A stretch of DNA of 64,000 bases from G963701675 sp963701675 (GTDB lineage: Bacteria; Planctomycetota; Planctomycetia; Gemmatales; Gemmataceae). The notes beneath the pieces are model-generated. The model was not told where the DNA came from. It saw nothing but the letters and a program-made list of their open reading frames with translations, and did no database searches. The stretch spans positions 992,001 to 1,056,000 of the forward strand of contig OY969623.1 in the NCBI GenBank assembly GCA_963701675.1. Direction: 5' to 3'. This document shows positions 25,460-35,560 of this stretch, piece after piece. Within the stretch, counting starts at the first letter, position 1. Each line of letters opens with the position of its first letter. Made by a program: the position numbers and the translations under genes.

Positions 25460-27298
25460 TCAATCAACGAAAACAAACTCGTTCGTGTTGGACAGAAGCC
25501 TGCAAGCATTCGCCAAACCGTGCTTTTCGATGTAACGCTTCCAACGCTGCCGTTCGTTGGCATCCGGCAACCGGCCCAACGTCAGGCGATATGCGTGGTT
25601 AAGCTGTTCGACCGGTTTGTCGCTCGCCTGTTGCAGGCGCGCGGCGAAATGCTCGGCCTGGCGAATGACGAACGCATCGTTCAAGAGAGCCAGCGCCTGC
25701 AGTGCCGTCAATGTCGTGTTTCGAACCGGCGTGTTGCTGTTGGGATCGGCACAATCCAGGCAGTCGAGGAAAGGATGCGGCACGCTGCGGACGATGAATC
25801 GATAAACCGTCCGCCGCCGCGTGGTGGGATGATCGCTTTGGGCCGGGATTTCGTAGTCGTACACCGGCGAATGGTCGTCCTTGAATTGAAACGGCTCGAA
25901 GCCGGGGCCGCCCATGGTGAATTGCAACCGGCCGGCGATGGCCAGGATGCTGTCACGCACCGATTCCGCGTCGAGGCGTGTCCGGTTCATACGCCACAAC
26001 CGGCGATTGTCCGAGTCCACTTGTTGCGCTGCGGGATTCGCGCGTGAGGTTTGCTGGTACACGGAGCTGGTGAGAATGAGTCGGTGTAGGTCTTTCAGAG
26101 ATTGTCTTCCGTCGCGAAAGTTCGCGGCAAGCCAGTCGAGCAGTTCCGGGTGCGTCGGCATCGAGCCGTTGGCGCCGAAGTCGTTCGGCGTGTCGACGAT
26201 TCCTCGTCCGAAATGATAGTGCCACACTCGATTGACGATAGACCGCCAGGTGAGCGGATTTCGCGGATTCGCAATCCACGTCGCCAAGGCAACGCGGCGA
26301 GCGCCTTCATTCTCCACGTCGGTGAACGCTGCAAAGTCGGAGGCGAATCCCGGAATGCATGTGAGCGCCGCCGGTGTGGAAACGCCGCGCGGCTGCTCGA
26401 CATTGCCGCGAACAAGCCGATGAATAGTTCGCGGCGCTCGGGGAACAACGGCAAATACGCTTCCGCTTTTATCGGGGAGAGGCCGGTCGCCGCGCTCCAC
26501 GCCGGCAAAGACGGCCTGAAGCCCATAATACTCGGCCTGCGGAATGGGATCGAACTTGTGATCGTGGCACCGCGCACAACCAACCGTAAGGCTCTGGAAC
26601 GTGGAAAATGTGCTTGACACCATGTCGTCGCGGTCATTGAGCTGGGTTTTCAGTTTGTCCACTGTCCCCTCCCGCAATTCGACATGGCCGACGAAGTCCC
26701 ACGGTCCTGCGGCGATGAAACCCGTGGCGATCACGCCATCTGTCCGCTCGGGGTAAAGAACGTCACCGGCCAATTGCTGCCGGATGAACTCGGTGAACGG
26801 TAGATCGTCGTTGAAGGCACGAATCACGTAATCGCGATACAGCCAGGCGCGATCGCGGCGTTTGTCCTTGTCATAGCCGTGCGTGTCGCCGTAATGAACC
26901 ACATCGAGCCAATGCCGTCCCCAACGCTCGCCGTAATGCGGTGACGCCAGCAGCCGATCGACAAGCCGCTCGTACACATCGGGCCGTGTGTCGGCTAGAA
27001 AGGCGTCGATGGCCTCCGGAGTCGGCGGCAGGCCATGAAGATCGAAGGTAAGCCGACGAATGAGCGTGGTTCGATCGGCCGGCGCCGACGGCTGTAGTCC
27101 TTTTGCCTCTAGGCCCGCCAGGATGAATGCGTCGACCGGCGTACGCATCCAGCTTGGATTTCTCACCGCGGGGATGGGAGGTGCTTCGAGTGGCCGAAAC
27201 GACCACCACACATCGGATGACGACGGATTAGCAGTTGGATCATCGCCACCGTTGGCCGCCAGGGCGAGGAACAGAAACGGAATCAGCGTTCTTCGCAT
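25460..27298 (-). CDS. DUF1549/DUF1553 domain protein (PSCyt-type), secreted
   Basis: 612 residues from ATG 27298 with a signal peptide (MRRTLIPFLFLALAANGG). The DUF1549 part has RTPVDAFILAGLEAKGL, TFDLHGLPPTPEAIDAFLAD and YGERWGRHWLDVVHYGDT, followed by the conserved CARCHDHKFDPI. The DUF1553 part has NRVWHYHFGRGIVDTPNDFG and RRLWRMNRTRLDAESVRDSI, then ALALLNDAFV. Unlike many relatives, it has no N-terminal cytochrome-like PSCyt1 or concanavalin domain. It is the first gene of the pair with DUF1501. The CxxCH motif could hold haem or metal, but this is not established. Confidence 0.9.
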   Translation of the reverse strand: MRRTLIPFLFLALAANGGDDPTANPSSSDVWWSFRPLEAPPIPAVRNPSWMRTPVDAFILAGLEAKGLQPSAPADRTTLIRRLTFDLHGLPPTPEAIDAFLADTRPDVYERLVDRLLASPHYGERWGRHWLDVVHYGDTHGYDKDKRRDRAWLYRDYVIRAFNDDLPFTEFIRQQLAGDVLYPERTDGVIATGFIAAGPWDFVGHVELREGTVDKLKTQLNDRDDMVSSTFSTFQSLTVGCARCHDHKFDPIPQAEYYGLQAVFAGVERGDRPLPDKSGSVFAVVPRAPRTIHRLVRGNVEQPRGVSTPAALTCIPGFASDFAAFTDVENEGARRVALATWIANPRNPLTWRSIVNRVWHYHFGRGIVDTPNDFGANGSMPTHPELLDWLAANFRDGRQSLKDLHRLILTSSVYQQTSRANPAAQQVDSDNRRLWRMNRTRLDAESVRDSILAIAGRLQFTMGGPGFEPFQFKDDHSPVYDYEIPAQSDHPTTRRRTVYRFIVRSVPHPFLDCLDCADPNSNTPVRNTTLTALQALALLNDAFVIRQAEHFAARLQQASDKPVEQLNHAYRLTLGRLPDANERQRWKRYIEKHGLANACRLLSNTNEFVFVD

Positions 27299-27395
27299 CG
27301 GCCTGGTCCCATACAATGGGGCGATGCCGCCGTTGCGTCACCTGGTATTAAAGTAGCAACTTCGGGTCATTCGGCGGCCGCGGGGGCGCGGTGAA

Positions 27396-30300
27396 GTGTC
27401 TGCGAATTCCAATGCCGAACCTCTCCGACCAGCCTTTGAGGCGTTGCTTGGATACCTGAACTTCTCTACCGGAAAGCCCGATCCGCGTTTCCAAAAGCAA
27501 TTCATCGATGTCTACGCCGAACTGGAAACTGCCAACGCTGCTCAGCCGTGGCAAGCGATTCGGGAGAAGCTTGAACAAACGTTGGAGGAACTGGCGGCCG
27601 ATCCCGACCGGCCCTTCCGAGACGTCGCCCAAGCGCGGGCGGTAATCTCACTGGTTTTTGATTCGATCCTGCCGGCATACCGCGATCATCATCGGGACCT
27701 GTTGTTGGATTTCGCGGATGAGAATGGGTTCGCCCCGTTCTTTCTGGTGCGGGCGTTCGAATCGGTTCTAGGGCAGGGCGGTCCGTGGGATGAAGGCGAC
27801 CGCATTCGAAATGCAGCCCTCGCTCAACTCAACGACTATGTCGGGCATCGACCCGTTGCCATTCTCGAAACCCGGCCCAGGGCAGAGCCATATCCGCACG
27901 AGCGCGTTCGGCCGATTCCCCTGTACATTCGTGGGGCGGGAGTTGTCGGCAGTCGCTACCACGGCTTAGTGTCGCGCGCGTTGGAGATTCTGCAGGACGC
28001 CGATCCAAGCATCTTGGCCGACGCGCAATTCGATCCGAGCCGGCTTGACGAACTGGCCTTCGATCCGCGCCCTTACGACCAAGGTCATCCGGCACACCGA
28101 CGGCCCAACTACATTTTCGGAGAATGGGATCCGGACCACATCGATCAGCACGGGCAGTATCGACGCTTTGTACTTCGACGAGTCGTGTTGGATGCACTTT
28201 GGGAGCGATCGAAGATAGACACGGAAGCTGAACTTGAGTCCGCCGTCGTGCTGGCGGCTACCATTCTTATGGCATCGGGAATCCGGGGCAGCGGACCAGG
28301 TTCGCACGATTCGGCGGCGACGCTTGCGACGCTCATGCCCAAAATCGCCCGTTGCCGAGATGCGTTCTACGCCCGAACCTTGGAAACCGTGCAAGGCCTG
28401 CATGGAGATCGATTGCGTCAAGAAGCCCAGAAATCCCGGCAGCCGTTCGGCCGCGCGCGGCAACATTTGAACGAAGCCTTGGCCACACAGCGGGCCGGTC
28501 AATTGCAACATCGCCATCTGGCTCTGCTGTTCTCGGCGATGGGTTATCCAGAGGCCAGCAATGCGGAGGCAGGCAGAATCTCGGTGGCCTCCGTGCGGAT
28601 GCTGAGCGAAATCCACTCCTGCCTGGCCCAATGCTTGATGGCGGTGGAGCAAGGCCAACTCGAAGTCGCCTCGACACGACTCACAGAAATCGAAAACCTC
28701 ATTCATCGCGGCATCGACTGCGGCGCCCTGGCCGATCCGTGGAACATCCTTGGCTTTCAGGCGCTTTTTCCTTTATCTCCGGCGCGAGAAGACAGTGTCC
28801 GAGATACACGGATCGACGACCTGGTCTTCGTCATGGAGCAGTGTTTTCAGGCGTACAGCCGTGTCATCTGCGAGGCCGCCGCTTCCGGGCAGAAGTCGAT
28901 CGTCAAGGAACTGAAGCCCGCCATGAAGGAATTGGCCACGTGGTGGGACCAGTTTGCCAGCATTGAAGTTTCCGATGTTCGTCGCGTCCACGGAGCGGAG
29001 GCTGTGTCGTCGACGAAGCACGTCGCCAAAGCGCTCGGGCGCTGGCACCAGCAAGGGGAAGCCACGGGCGATCTGGCATTTTGGAAGCAGCATCTGGAGG
29101 GTTTTCGTTCGCCGAAGGCGTTCGCCAGTGTAATCGTTGCGCTTCTGGACAAGAAAGACTATCGTGCGGCCATGGCTTTACTCGTCAACTGGGTCGGGCA
29201 GGTCGAAGAGGTCCCTCTCGAGGATGAGCCGCATTCGTTTCATGCCTTGGCCCTTCGCTGGCTACTGGGTGTTTGGAAAGAGGGCGTGGACCCGGCACTA
29301 ATCCCGAAATTCTTCGACTACTTGGAAGCGAACGCCGGCGACTATTGGCAAGTTCCGACGTTGGAAACCGAACGGCTGCCGATGCCGCGGGAAAAATCGG
29401 ACGATGAAGATGAACTCTTCGCCGCCGCGTATGAAGACGTGACCTATCGCGACAGCACGGACGACGGGACCGAAGGCACCGTCTGGGACGAAGGCGAGCC
29501 GCGCAAGGAATTCACGCTGGAGGCGATTGCCGAACCGCTCGGCAAACATCTTCGGTTTCATTCCGCACTTGCCCAGTTATGGCAGGTGGCCGTCCGCGGG
29601 CAGATGGCCAGAGCGCGGGGTGAGGGGTCAGAGCCAAGGGGTCAGGAAGAAATGCTGGGGTCGTGGTTGGGGGCGGCGCGTAACAATCAACGACGGTTAT
29701 TAACGTTGCTCGATACGCTGCACGATCATGTCATTCCCGAGCCATCCGGTTCCCATGAGTCGATGGTGGATTACGATCGCCGGCGAATTCTCAAGGAACA
29801 TCTCCTGTACGCGGCGATCGGCACGTGTCTCGACACAACATTGACCGCGGGGGCGATACGCGGCGCCATCGGCGGCGCGGCGCCGGCGGGTGACACGCCG
29901 CGCTGGCAAGGGATCGCCATCCGCCTCGAGGCGGCGATCTGGCGCGGCGACGCAGACGAAGTTCGTACGCTGCTCCCCGCGTTCATCGAACGGTTTCGTT
30001 CTGAACCGCTATTGTTCAAGGCACTTGTAGACGGCGGGATCGCACGCCACATCCTCCGTGCTCGCATGGCACAGAGCATTCTGCGCGCTCTCGTCGCCAC
30101 ATTGCCGCGTCTCGGACTTTTGCGTGAGACATTCGACTTGCTCCACACCGCGCACACGATGGAAACGGCCAACCGCCCCGACGGTCGCGGAGTATCGGAA
30201 TTCAACACGATTTTTCAGATCGGTTTTTCTGCCGTGGCCGAGAGCGTGGTCGCGGGCATGACCGGCGCCACGGACCAGGAATTGGCGGAAGTACTCGAGC

Positions 30301-31253
30301 GCTTCACCGGTCGGTTTCTCAAGCTCTGGGCGAATTACAGCCAGTCGCTTCGGTTGTCCAGCCTCGATGCTATACGCACCGCGGCGGAATGGAAGGAACT
30401 TGTCGGATTCGTGCAACGTTACGGCGGCGACTTGTTCCACGCGCGGTTCATGACATTGGCGAATCTGCGTGGTGTCCTCCATCGCGGCGTCGGCGCCTAT
30501 TTGGACTATTTGACCGATAATCCCGATCCGCTCCACCCGGTGCGGCTCATCGAAGATTTGGATTCCGCGGTTCCTCGAGCTCAAGCCGAGCGTTGCATCA
30601 CCATCGTACTGAATGCACTGATCGAGAATTATGAAGAATACAAGGACTATAACACCTCCAGCGCTCAGTCCGATTACGGCGAGAATCTGTCCATCCTGTT
30701 GGAATTCCTCCGCCTAAAAGCCGCTTATGAAAAACAAGCCTGGCTCTTCCGGCCTCTGTATTTGGCGCACGAAGTCCTGGCGCGCAAGAGTCGCACCGAC
30801 GCGGCCGTGCTCTGGGAACAGGGCTTTACGCGTTTAGCCGATCAAGTCGCCGGTCGCTACGTGTCCGAGATGAACCGTCTCGAGGAGCTTCACGGTATTC
30901 GACTGCGCACGATTTCCGACCGCCTGAACGATCGCTTTGTGCGACCATTGGCTTTGGACCGCCTGTGTGCGCTCATCGGCCAAGCGATGGACGGCGCCAA
31001 TTTGGAAGAAGAAGACCCGTCATTTCAGAAACTCACCGAGGGGCTTACGGCATACACCGCAACGCCGGTCGGATCGGGACTGGACGTACCGCCGTGGCTC
31101 CGGCGTTTAGAAGCCGAGGTCCAACGCGTCCAAGCGGCACGAAGCGCCGTCACCACGCTGGCCGAGGAGCAATTGCGCCTGCCTCAGCGCGTCCTTTCCA
31201 AGGACGAACTGGACCGGCAGCTACGGGCATGGGGAGAGTCTCCGTCCGCCTGA
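27396..31253 (+). CDS. Uncharacterised 1285-residue protein
   Basis: GTG start at 27396 (MSANSNAEPLRPAFEALLGY). The sequence is soluble, alpha-helical and rich in Leu, Ala, Glu and Arg. It has no signal peptide, no membrane segment and no catalytic motif that I recognise. Helical-repeat-like stretches occur throughout, and an acidic linker (EKSDDEDELFAAAYEDV) lies at about residues 667-683. The ordered helices suggest a scaffold or repeat protein. No ribosome site is obvious upstream. It stands alone, divergent from the DUF1549 gene, and its last codons are part of a direct repeat. Confidence 0.8.
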   Translation: MSANSNAEPLRPAFEALLGYLNFSTGKPDPRFQKQFIDVYAELETANAAQPWQAIREKLEQTLEELAADPDRPFRDVAQARAVISLVFDSILPAYRDHHRDLLLDFADENGFAPFFLVRAFESVLGQGGPWDEGDRIRNAALAQLNDYVGHRPVAILETRPRAEPYPHERVRPIPLYIRGAGVVGSRYHGLVSRALEILQDADPSILADAQFDPSRLDELAFDPRPYDQGHPAHRRPNYIFGEWDPDHIDQHGQYRRFVLRRVVLDALWERSKIDTEAELESAVVLAATILMASGIRGSGPGSHDSAATLATLMPKIARCRDAFYARTLETVQGLHGDRLRQEAQKSRQPFGRARQHLNEALATQRAGQLQHRHLALLFSAMGYPEASNAEAGRISVASVRMLSEIHSCLAQCLMAVEQGQLEVASTRLTEIENLIHRGIDCGALADPWNILGFQALFPLSPAREDSVRDTRIDDLVFVMEQCFQAYSRVICEAAASGQKSIVKELKPAMKELATWWDQFASIEVSDVRRVHGAEAVSSTKHVAKALGRWHQQGEATGDLAFWKQHLEGFRSPKAFASVIVALLDKKDYRAAMALLVNWVGQVEEVPLEDEPHSFHALALRWLLGVWKEGVDPALIPKFFDYLEANAGDYWQVPTLETERLPMPREKSDDEDELFAAAYEDVTYRDSTDDGTEGTVWDEGEPRKEFTLEAIAEPLGKHLRFHSALAQLWQVAVRGQMARARGEGSEPRGQEEMLGSWLGAARNNQRRLLTLLDTLHDHVIPEPSGSHESMVDYDRRRILKEHLLYAAIGTCLDTTLTAGAIRGAIGGAAPAGDTPRWQGIAIRLEAAIWRGDADEVRTLLPAFIERFRSEPLLFKALVDGGIARHILRARMAQSILRALVATLPRLGLLRETFDLLHTAHTMETANRPDGRGVSEFNTIFQIGFSAVAESVVAGMTGATDQELAEVLERFTGRFLKLWANYSQSLRLSSLDAIRTAAEWKELVGFVQRYGGDLFHARFMTLANLRGVLHRGVGAYLDYLTDNPDPLHPVRLIEDLDSAVPRAQAERCITIVLNALIENYEEYKDYNTSSAQSDYGENLSILLEFLRLKAAYEKQAWLFRPLYLAHEVLARKSRTDAAVLWEQGFTRLADQVAGRYVSEMNRLEELHGIRLRTISDRLNDRFVRPLALDRLCALIGQAMDGANLEEEDPSFQKLTEGLTAYTATPVGSGLDVPPWLRRLEAEVQRVQAARSAVTTLAEEQLRLPQRVLSKDELDRQLRAWGESPSA

Positions 31254-31393
31254 GGTGTCAGCATTGTAGCGTGGGTGGAGTCTTCGGAACCCACCTTTTG
31301 CTATCACGCGTTCGCTTCGTAACCGATCCAGCCGCCTGAGGTGTCAGCATTGTAGGGTGGGTGGAGTCTTCGGAACCCACCTTTTGCTATCAC
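31246..31393. repeat. Tandem 86-bp-offset direct repeat (62-bp identical core)
   Basis: The block 31246-31307 recurs at 31332-31393 with one mismatch (C31270/G31356). The first copy includes the final codons and stop of the 1285-residue protein (CCGCCTGAGG). The offset of 86 bp suggests a recent duplication of the gene's 3' end plus the palindromic element. Confidence 0.9.
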
Positions 31394-31428
31394 AGGGTGG
31401 GTTCCGCGGACTCCACTCACCCTACAAT
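31349..31428. repeat. Long palindrome (GTAGGGTGGGT type)
   Basis: The arms 31349-31381 and 31396-31428 match at 30 of 33 positions as inverted copies, with a 14-nt loop. The outer sequence GTAGGGTG is shared with the palindrome at 15746-15817. It lies between convergent genes and could end transcription. Confidence 0.85.
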
Positions 31429-31447
31429 AATCTACTGCTTGGTCGAC

Positions 31448-32536
31448 TTAGAGGACGCTTACAACCCGACGAACCTGATCCTCGGAAAGTTCCGGGTAGA
31501 TCGGCAGACTAAAACACTCCCGCGCCCATGCCTCGGATTCGGAGAGGTCTGTACCGGCACCGGCGAGATGCCGGTATGCGCCGAGTTCGTGAATGGGAAA
31601 TGGGTAATGAATGCCGGCGTGGATTCCGTTTTGATGGAGGCGGGCGAGGATTTCGTCGCGCTGTTTCGAACGCACGGCATACAGATGGTAAACCGGGGTT
31701 GAGTTCGGCCGATTCGCAGGAAGCTGATAGTTTGGCCGCCGGCCAAGCACTTCGTCGTACAAGGTGGCCACCTTTCTTCGGCTCTCGTTCCACCGGGGAA
31801 GATGCCGGAGCTTCACCCGCAACACTGCCGCCTGCAAGGTGTCGAGTCGGCTGTTGAGGCCGGGTTCTTCGTGGTGGTACTTCCGTCGCGAACCCCAGTT
31901 CCGAAGCAGCCTTAGCCGCTCCGCAAGTGCGTCATCATTCGTGGTGATTGCTCCGGCATCGCCATAGGCGCCCAAATTCTTGCCCGGATAAAAGCTGAAT
32001 GCCGCCGCAACGCCGAACGAGCCGGCCGGCTTACCGTCAAATGTCGCGCCATGCGCCTGTGCCGCGTCCTCGATGACTTTCAAGTTGTGCCCGACAGCGA
32101 CTTCCCTGATTCGCTTCATGTCGGCACATCGGCCATAGAGATGCACGGGAATAATTGCCTTCGTCCGCGATGTAATGACACGGGCCAACTTATCCGAATC
32201 GAGAAGTGCATCGTCGGCGCGTACATCAGCAAGCACGGGAGTGGCGCCCGCCAGGGTGACACCTAATGTCGTGGCGATAAACGTAAAGGCCGGCACAATC
32301 ACTTCGTCACCAGGACCGATGTCGAGAGCACGAAGCGCGAGATGCAGTGCATCGGTCCCGCTGGCGACGCCCACACCGTGCTTAACGCCGCAGAAGTCGG
32401 CGAATTCGCGCTCGAACGCATCCACCTGGCCGCCGAGGATGAACGATGTATCGTCCAATACTTCCTGAATCGCGGCATTCACCTCGGAACGAATGGCGGC
32501 GTACTGTGCCTTGAGATCGACGAGTGGGATTGGCAT
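31448..32536 (-). CDS. DegT/DnrJ/EryC1 family sugar aminotransferase
   Basis: 362 residues. It is a PLP-dependent enzyme that aminates keto-sugar nucleotides. Signatures: the opening PLVDLKAQYAAIRSEVN, GVASGTDALHLALRAL, VPAFTFIATTLG, VIEDAAQAHGA and the PLP lysine in SFYPGKNLGAYGD (about residue 186). The 3' part has NSRLDTLQAAVLRVKL. Together with the adjacent oxidoreductase and acetyltransferase, it suggests synthesis of a 3-acetamido sugar of the WbpB/E/D or Fdt type. It is last in the minus-strand glycan operon. Confidence 0.9.
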   Translation of the reverse strand: MPIPLVDLKAQYAAIRSEVNAAIQEVLDDTSFILGGQVDAFEREFADFCGVKHGVGVASGTDALHLALRALDIGPGDEVIVPAFTFIATTLGVTLAGATPVLADVRADDALLDSDKLARVITSRTKAIIPVHLYGRCADMKRIREVAVGHNLKVIEDAAQAHGATFDGKPAGSFGVAAAFSFYPGKNLGAYGDAGAITTNDDALAERLRLLRNWGSRRKYHHEEPGLNSRLDTLQAAVLRVKLRHLPRWNESRRKVATLYDEVLGRRPNYQLPANRPNSTPVYHLYAVRSKQRDEILARLHQNGIHAGIHYPFPIHELGAYRHLAGAGTDLSESEAWARECFSLPIYPELSEDQVRRVVSVL

Positions 32537-32557
32537 GGCGCTAGCCCGCGGACGGCA

Positions 32558-33616
32558 TCATGAAACGAGAGCAGGTTGGACCGACGCGGCGACACCATTC
32601 AGACTAACGAGTGCGGACTCGTTACGCATCAATTGATCGGATGCCTCCAAAGCTCGCAGAACGCGGAGTGCACCGACGCCGTCATTGATAGGCTCGGCCC
32701 GACCTTGAATGCAGTCGACGAAATGGTTGCATTCCGCCGCGAGCGGCTCAGGCCCGGTCAAGTGCGGAATGACCACATCGCCGTTACGTACCTGCATCCG
32801 AAACGATCCGAAACTGTCCGAATAGACCGGCTCGCGTTCGACGAGCACGGAACGGTGGTAGATTCGCAGCGGCTCGTTCAACTCCATGTCATTCCAGACC
32901 ACCATCTTGTTCTCGCCGACGACGGTGATTTCGCGCACCTTGCGGGGATTGAGCCAACTGGCGTGAACGTTGGCCAACACCCGATTCGGATACGTGAAGC
33001 TAGCCACGACGACATCTTCGACGCCCCGATTGAGGTACGATTCGCCGCGTGCCGTCACCGCTTCCGGCTCGGCGTCCAGCCAATAGTTCAGGATGCTGAT
33101 GTCGTGTGCGCCCAGGTCCCATAGTGCATTGGCGTCGGTGCGGAACGGTCCGAGGTTCGTTCGGCTCGAATAAATGTAATGAATTCGGCCGAGCTCCCCG
33201 GAGCGAATCAAGTTGCGAACGCCGCGCACGCCGTTGTTGAACAGGAACACGTGTCCGACGCACAGGTGTCGTTTGTGTTTTTGGGCCAGGGCAATCAATT
33301 CCTCGCCTTCCGCCACGGAGCGGGCAAGCGGTTTCTCGACCAGGACGTGCTTGCCGGCCTCCAGGGCCAACTTCACCAGGCCGTGGTGACTCTTGAGCGG
33401 AGTCGCAATCACGACCGCATCGGCGTCCGGGTCCGTCGCCGCGGCCTTCGAGTCCGTCGTGAACCGGTCGATCGACGGAATATTACGGTGCACCAGACTG
33501 AGCCGCTCTTCGGACAGATCGCACACGGTTCCGACGCGCGTCTCAGCGTGCGTGGCGAAAAGTCGAACGAGGTTGGGGCCCCAGTGGCCGACGCCGATGC
33601 AGTTGATGATGCGCAC
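32558..33616 (-). CDS. Gfo/Idh/MocA family sugar-nucleotide oxidoreductase
   Basis: 352 residues from GTG 33616, with GGAG 10 bp upstream inside the stop region of the GT2 gene. The Rossmann start is RIINCIGVGHWGPNLVRLF, followed by VIATPLKSHHGLVKLALEAG, the conserved EKPLA and GHVFLFNNGV. The C-terminal sheet domain is typical. The family uses NAD(P) to oxidise sugar rings; WbpB/WlbA members oxidise C3 before transamination. The neighbours (aminotransferase, acetyltransferase) fit that pathway. The open frame to 33673 overlaps the GT2 gene and is not the start. Confidence 0.88.
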   Translation of the reverse strand: MRIINCIGVGHWGPNLVRLFATHAETRVGTVCDLSEERLSLVHRNIPSIDRFTTDSKAAATDPDADAVVIATPLKSHHGLVKLALEAGKHVLVEKPLARSVAEGEELIALAQKHKRHLCVGHVFLFNNGVRGVRNLIRSGELGRIHYIYSSRTNLGPFRTDANALWDLGAHDISILNYWLDAEPEAVTARGESYLNRGVEDVVVASFTYPNRVLANVHASWLNPRKVREITVVGENKMVVWNDMELNEPLRIYHRSVLVEREPVYSDSFGSFRMQVRNGDVVIPHLTGPEPLAAECNHFVDCIQGRAEPINDGVGALRVLRALEASDQLMRNESALVSLNGVAASVQPALVS

Positions 33617-33621
33617 GTTGT

Positions 33622-34416
33622 TTAGCTCCGAATCCCAAACCACAGATAGAAGATCGGCCGGACCATGCTCCACCAGCCCGTGATCGGCTTCATCTTGGTG
33701 ATGCCGAGCTTGCGTGGTGGATAAATCTTCGTTACCGGGACTTCCGCGTAGCGGTAACCCTGACGAATCGCCTTGTATTGAATGTAACGCTCCATGTCGT
33801 ACTCATCCAGCCACGACTGATCAATATTCAGCTCCGGGTCGTCAAACAGGGAAAGATGGATGGCCCGAAAGCCGTTGCTCGTATCGGTTAAGCGGCGGCC
33901 GACAGCAAAACCGAAGAGCAGGGGATGTACCCAACGCGTGGCAAGTAGACGGTAAGACGGCAAGTTGCCGTAATTGCCGCCGGGCAGATAACGCGAACCA
34001 CAAACCAGCACGTAGCCTTGCTCGCGAATCGGCCTCAAGAGCCGCTCGATTTCTTCGGGACGATCCTTGTCGTTGGCCGCGAGAATCACGAGCACGTCGT
34101 ACCGCTCTTTCCGAGCCGAGTGGATCGCCGTGCGAATGGCATATCCGAGACCGTAAACTCGACCCAACCGAATGACGCCGAATTCGCTTCGATCGACCTG
34201 TTCAATGCTGCCGTCTGTGGAACCATCGTCGACCACCGTCACGTCATAGTCACGATCTTGCTTTCGCGGAAACCGGGCAAGCGTTCGGTGAAGTTTGACA
34301 CCTTCGTCATAAGCGAAGACGCAGGCTAGAACTCGCAGCTTCTTCGTGACGCCGAAGCTTCGATGTCCGCCCCGGATGGGCGGTTGATAACCGGTGTCCG
34401 AAACGACCCTATCCAT
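33622..34416 (-). CDS. Glycosyltransferase family 2, dolichyl-phosphate-mannose-synthase-like
   Basis: 264 residues from ATG 34416, which overlaps the epimerase stop by 8 bp. The upstream frame to 34656 lies inside the epimerase gene and was rejected. It has the GT-A signatures LACVFAYDEGVKLHRTLARF, VTVVDDGSTDGS (metal Asp pair) and YDVLVILAANDKDRPEEI, where AND replaces a usual DxD. The C-terminal part is short (MVRPIFYLWFGIRS). It probably transfers a sugar to a lipid carrier or growing surface glycan at the membrane. Confidence 0.88.
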   Translation of the reverse strand: MDRVVSDTGYQPPIRGGHRSFGVTKKLRVLACVFAYDEGVKLHRTLARFPRKQDRDYDVTVVDDGSTDGSIEQVDRSEFGVIRLGRVYGLGYAIRTAIHSARKERYDVLVILAANDKDRPEEIERLLRPIREQGYVLVCGSRYLPGGNYGNLPSYRLLATRWVHPLLFGFAVGRRLTDTSNGFRAIHLSLFDDPELNIDQSWLDEYDMERYIQYKAIRQGYRYAEVPVTKIYPPRKLGITKMKPITGWWSMVRPIFYLWFGIRS

Positions 34417-35552
34417 GTGCTTTTCTGACGACGCCCAAGCGGCAAAGGTCTTCCTCGGCAGTGCGGAAGCGTTCCGGGACATTTTTGAACGTAGCTCGTA
34501 GCCATTGGGCAACGTGCCGCAATCCCTCCGCTGGCCGAACCTCCGCGCGAAACCCCAGTTCGGCCATCTGGGTCGGGTCGAGGACCAGGTGTCGCACGTC
34601 ACTCGGCCGATAGTAGTTTCGATACACCGGCGCCAACTCCGATTTGCCGTAAGCATGGGCTAACATTCGTGCGAGTTCGTCGATCGTCGTGGCAACGCCG
34701 GTTCCCAAGTTTAACACACGGCCGGCGGACTGTTCGTTTTCCATTGCTACCAGAGTGCCGCGAGCAACATCGGACACATAGATGAAGTCGCGCGTCTGCC
34801 TGCCGTCCTCATAGGGAAGTGGCGGTAGATCGTTCAGGATTTGCGTGGAAAAGATCGCCGCCACTCCGGTGTAGGGATTGTGCGGCGATTGCCGTGGGCC
34901 ATAGGTGACCGCGTAACGCAAGCAGCAACTCGGAATGTCTAGTTGATACGCCATCGCCAGGGCGACGCGCTCCTCGGCATACTTGGAGATGCTGTAAACA
35001 TGAAGCGAGTTATGGCCCTGAGTCTCGGGGGTCGGCATCGGCTCGAGGATTTCGTTGGTTTCCGGGTCCGTCGGTTCCCACCGGCAACGATCCAGCGCGG
35101 CGAGTCGAGCGCATGCCGACGGCAACGATACGACCGGCGCCCTTGCGGTATCGCCCTTCGCCGTAAATTCCCTGGCTCGACGCCACGACGATTTTCTTGA
35201 CTTGCTTTCCATGGTCCCGGATCGCTTCGTAGAGCCGAAGGGTGCCCGTGGCGTTGACATCCATGTATTTGCTGACGCTCGGCACGAATCCGCCATATGC
35301 CGCGAGGTGGAAAACGTAGTGCACACCTTGGAGTGCTTTTTCGACGTCGTCGACGTTGCGGATATCGCCGCGGTGAAACGTCACTTCGTCCCGTAACCAA
35401 GCAGGCGGTCCCGCGGGGTGAGTCTGCGGCTCCAAACTGTCAAGCACCACAACGTCGGCGTCGCGTTCGGTTCGCAATAAGTCAACTAGGTGCGAGCCGA
35501 TGAAACCTGCACCGCCGGTGACGAGCACTCGTTGTCCGTGAAGCGTTGGCAC
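34409..35552 (-). CDS. NAD-dependent sugar epimerase/dehydratase, frameshifted near 35137-35143
   Basis: SDR-extended fold. The N-terminal frame (MPTLHGQRVLVTGGAGFIGS, then VFHLAAYGGFVPS and VVASSQGIYGEGRYR) is continued in another frame by APVVSLPSACARL, then HVYSISKYAEERVAL with the Tyr-x3-Lys pair, RYAVTYGPRQSPHNPYTG and DFIYVSDVARGTLVAM. One extra base in the GGGCGCC stretch at 35137-35143 explains the break. A 20-25 residue insert with EPTDPETNEILEPMPTPE resembles planctomycete and cyanobacterial UDP-glucose 4-epimerase-like proteins. It provides a sugar precursor for the cluster. Confidence 0.87.
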
Positions 35553-35560
35553 GCGAACTC

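Noticed and set aside
31246..31393. CRISPR-like spaced repeat
   Set aside because: Only two copies with an 86-bp offset, no further units and no cas genes; the repeat contains a gene's stop codon.
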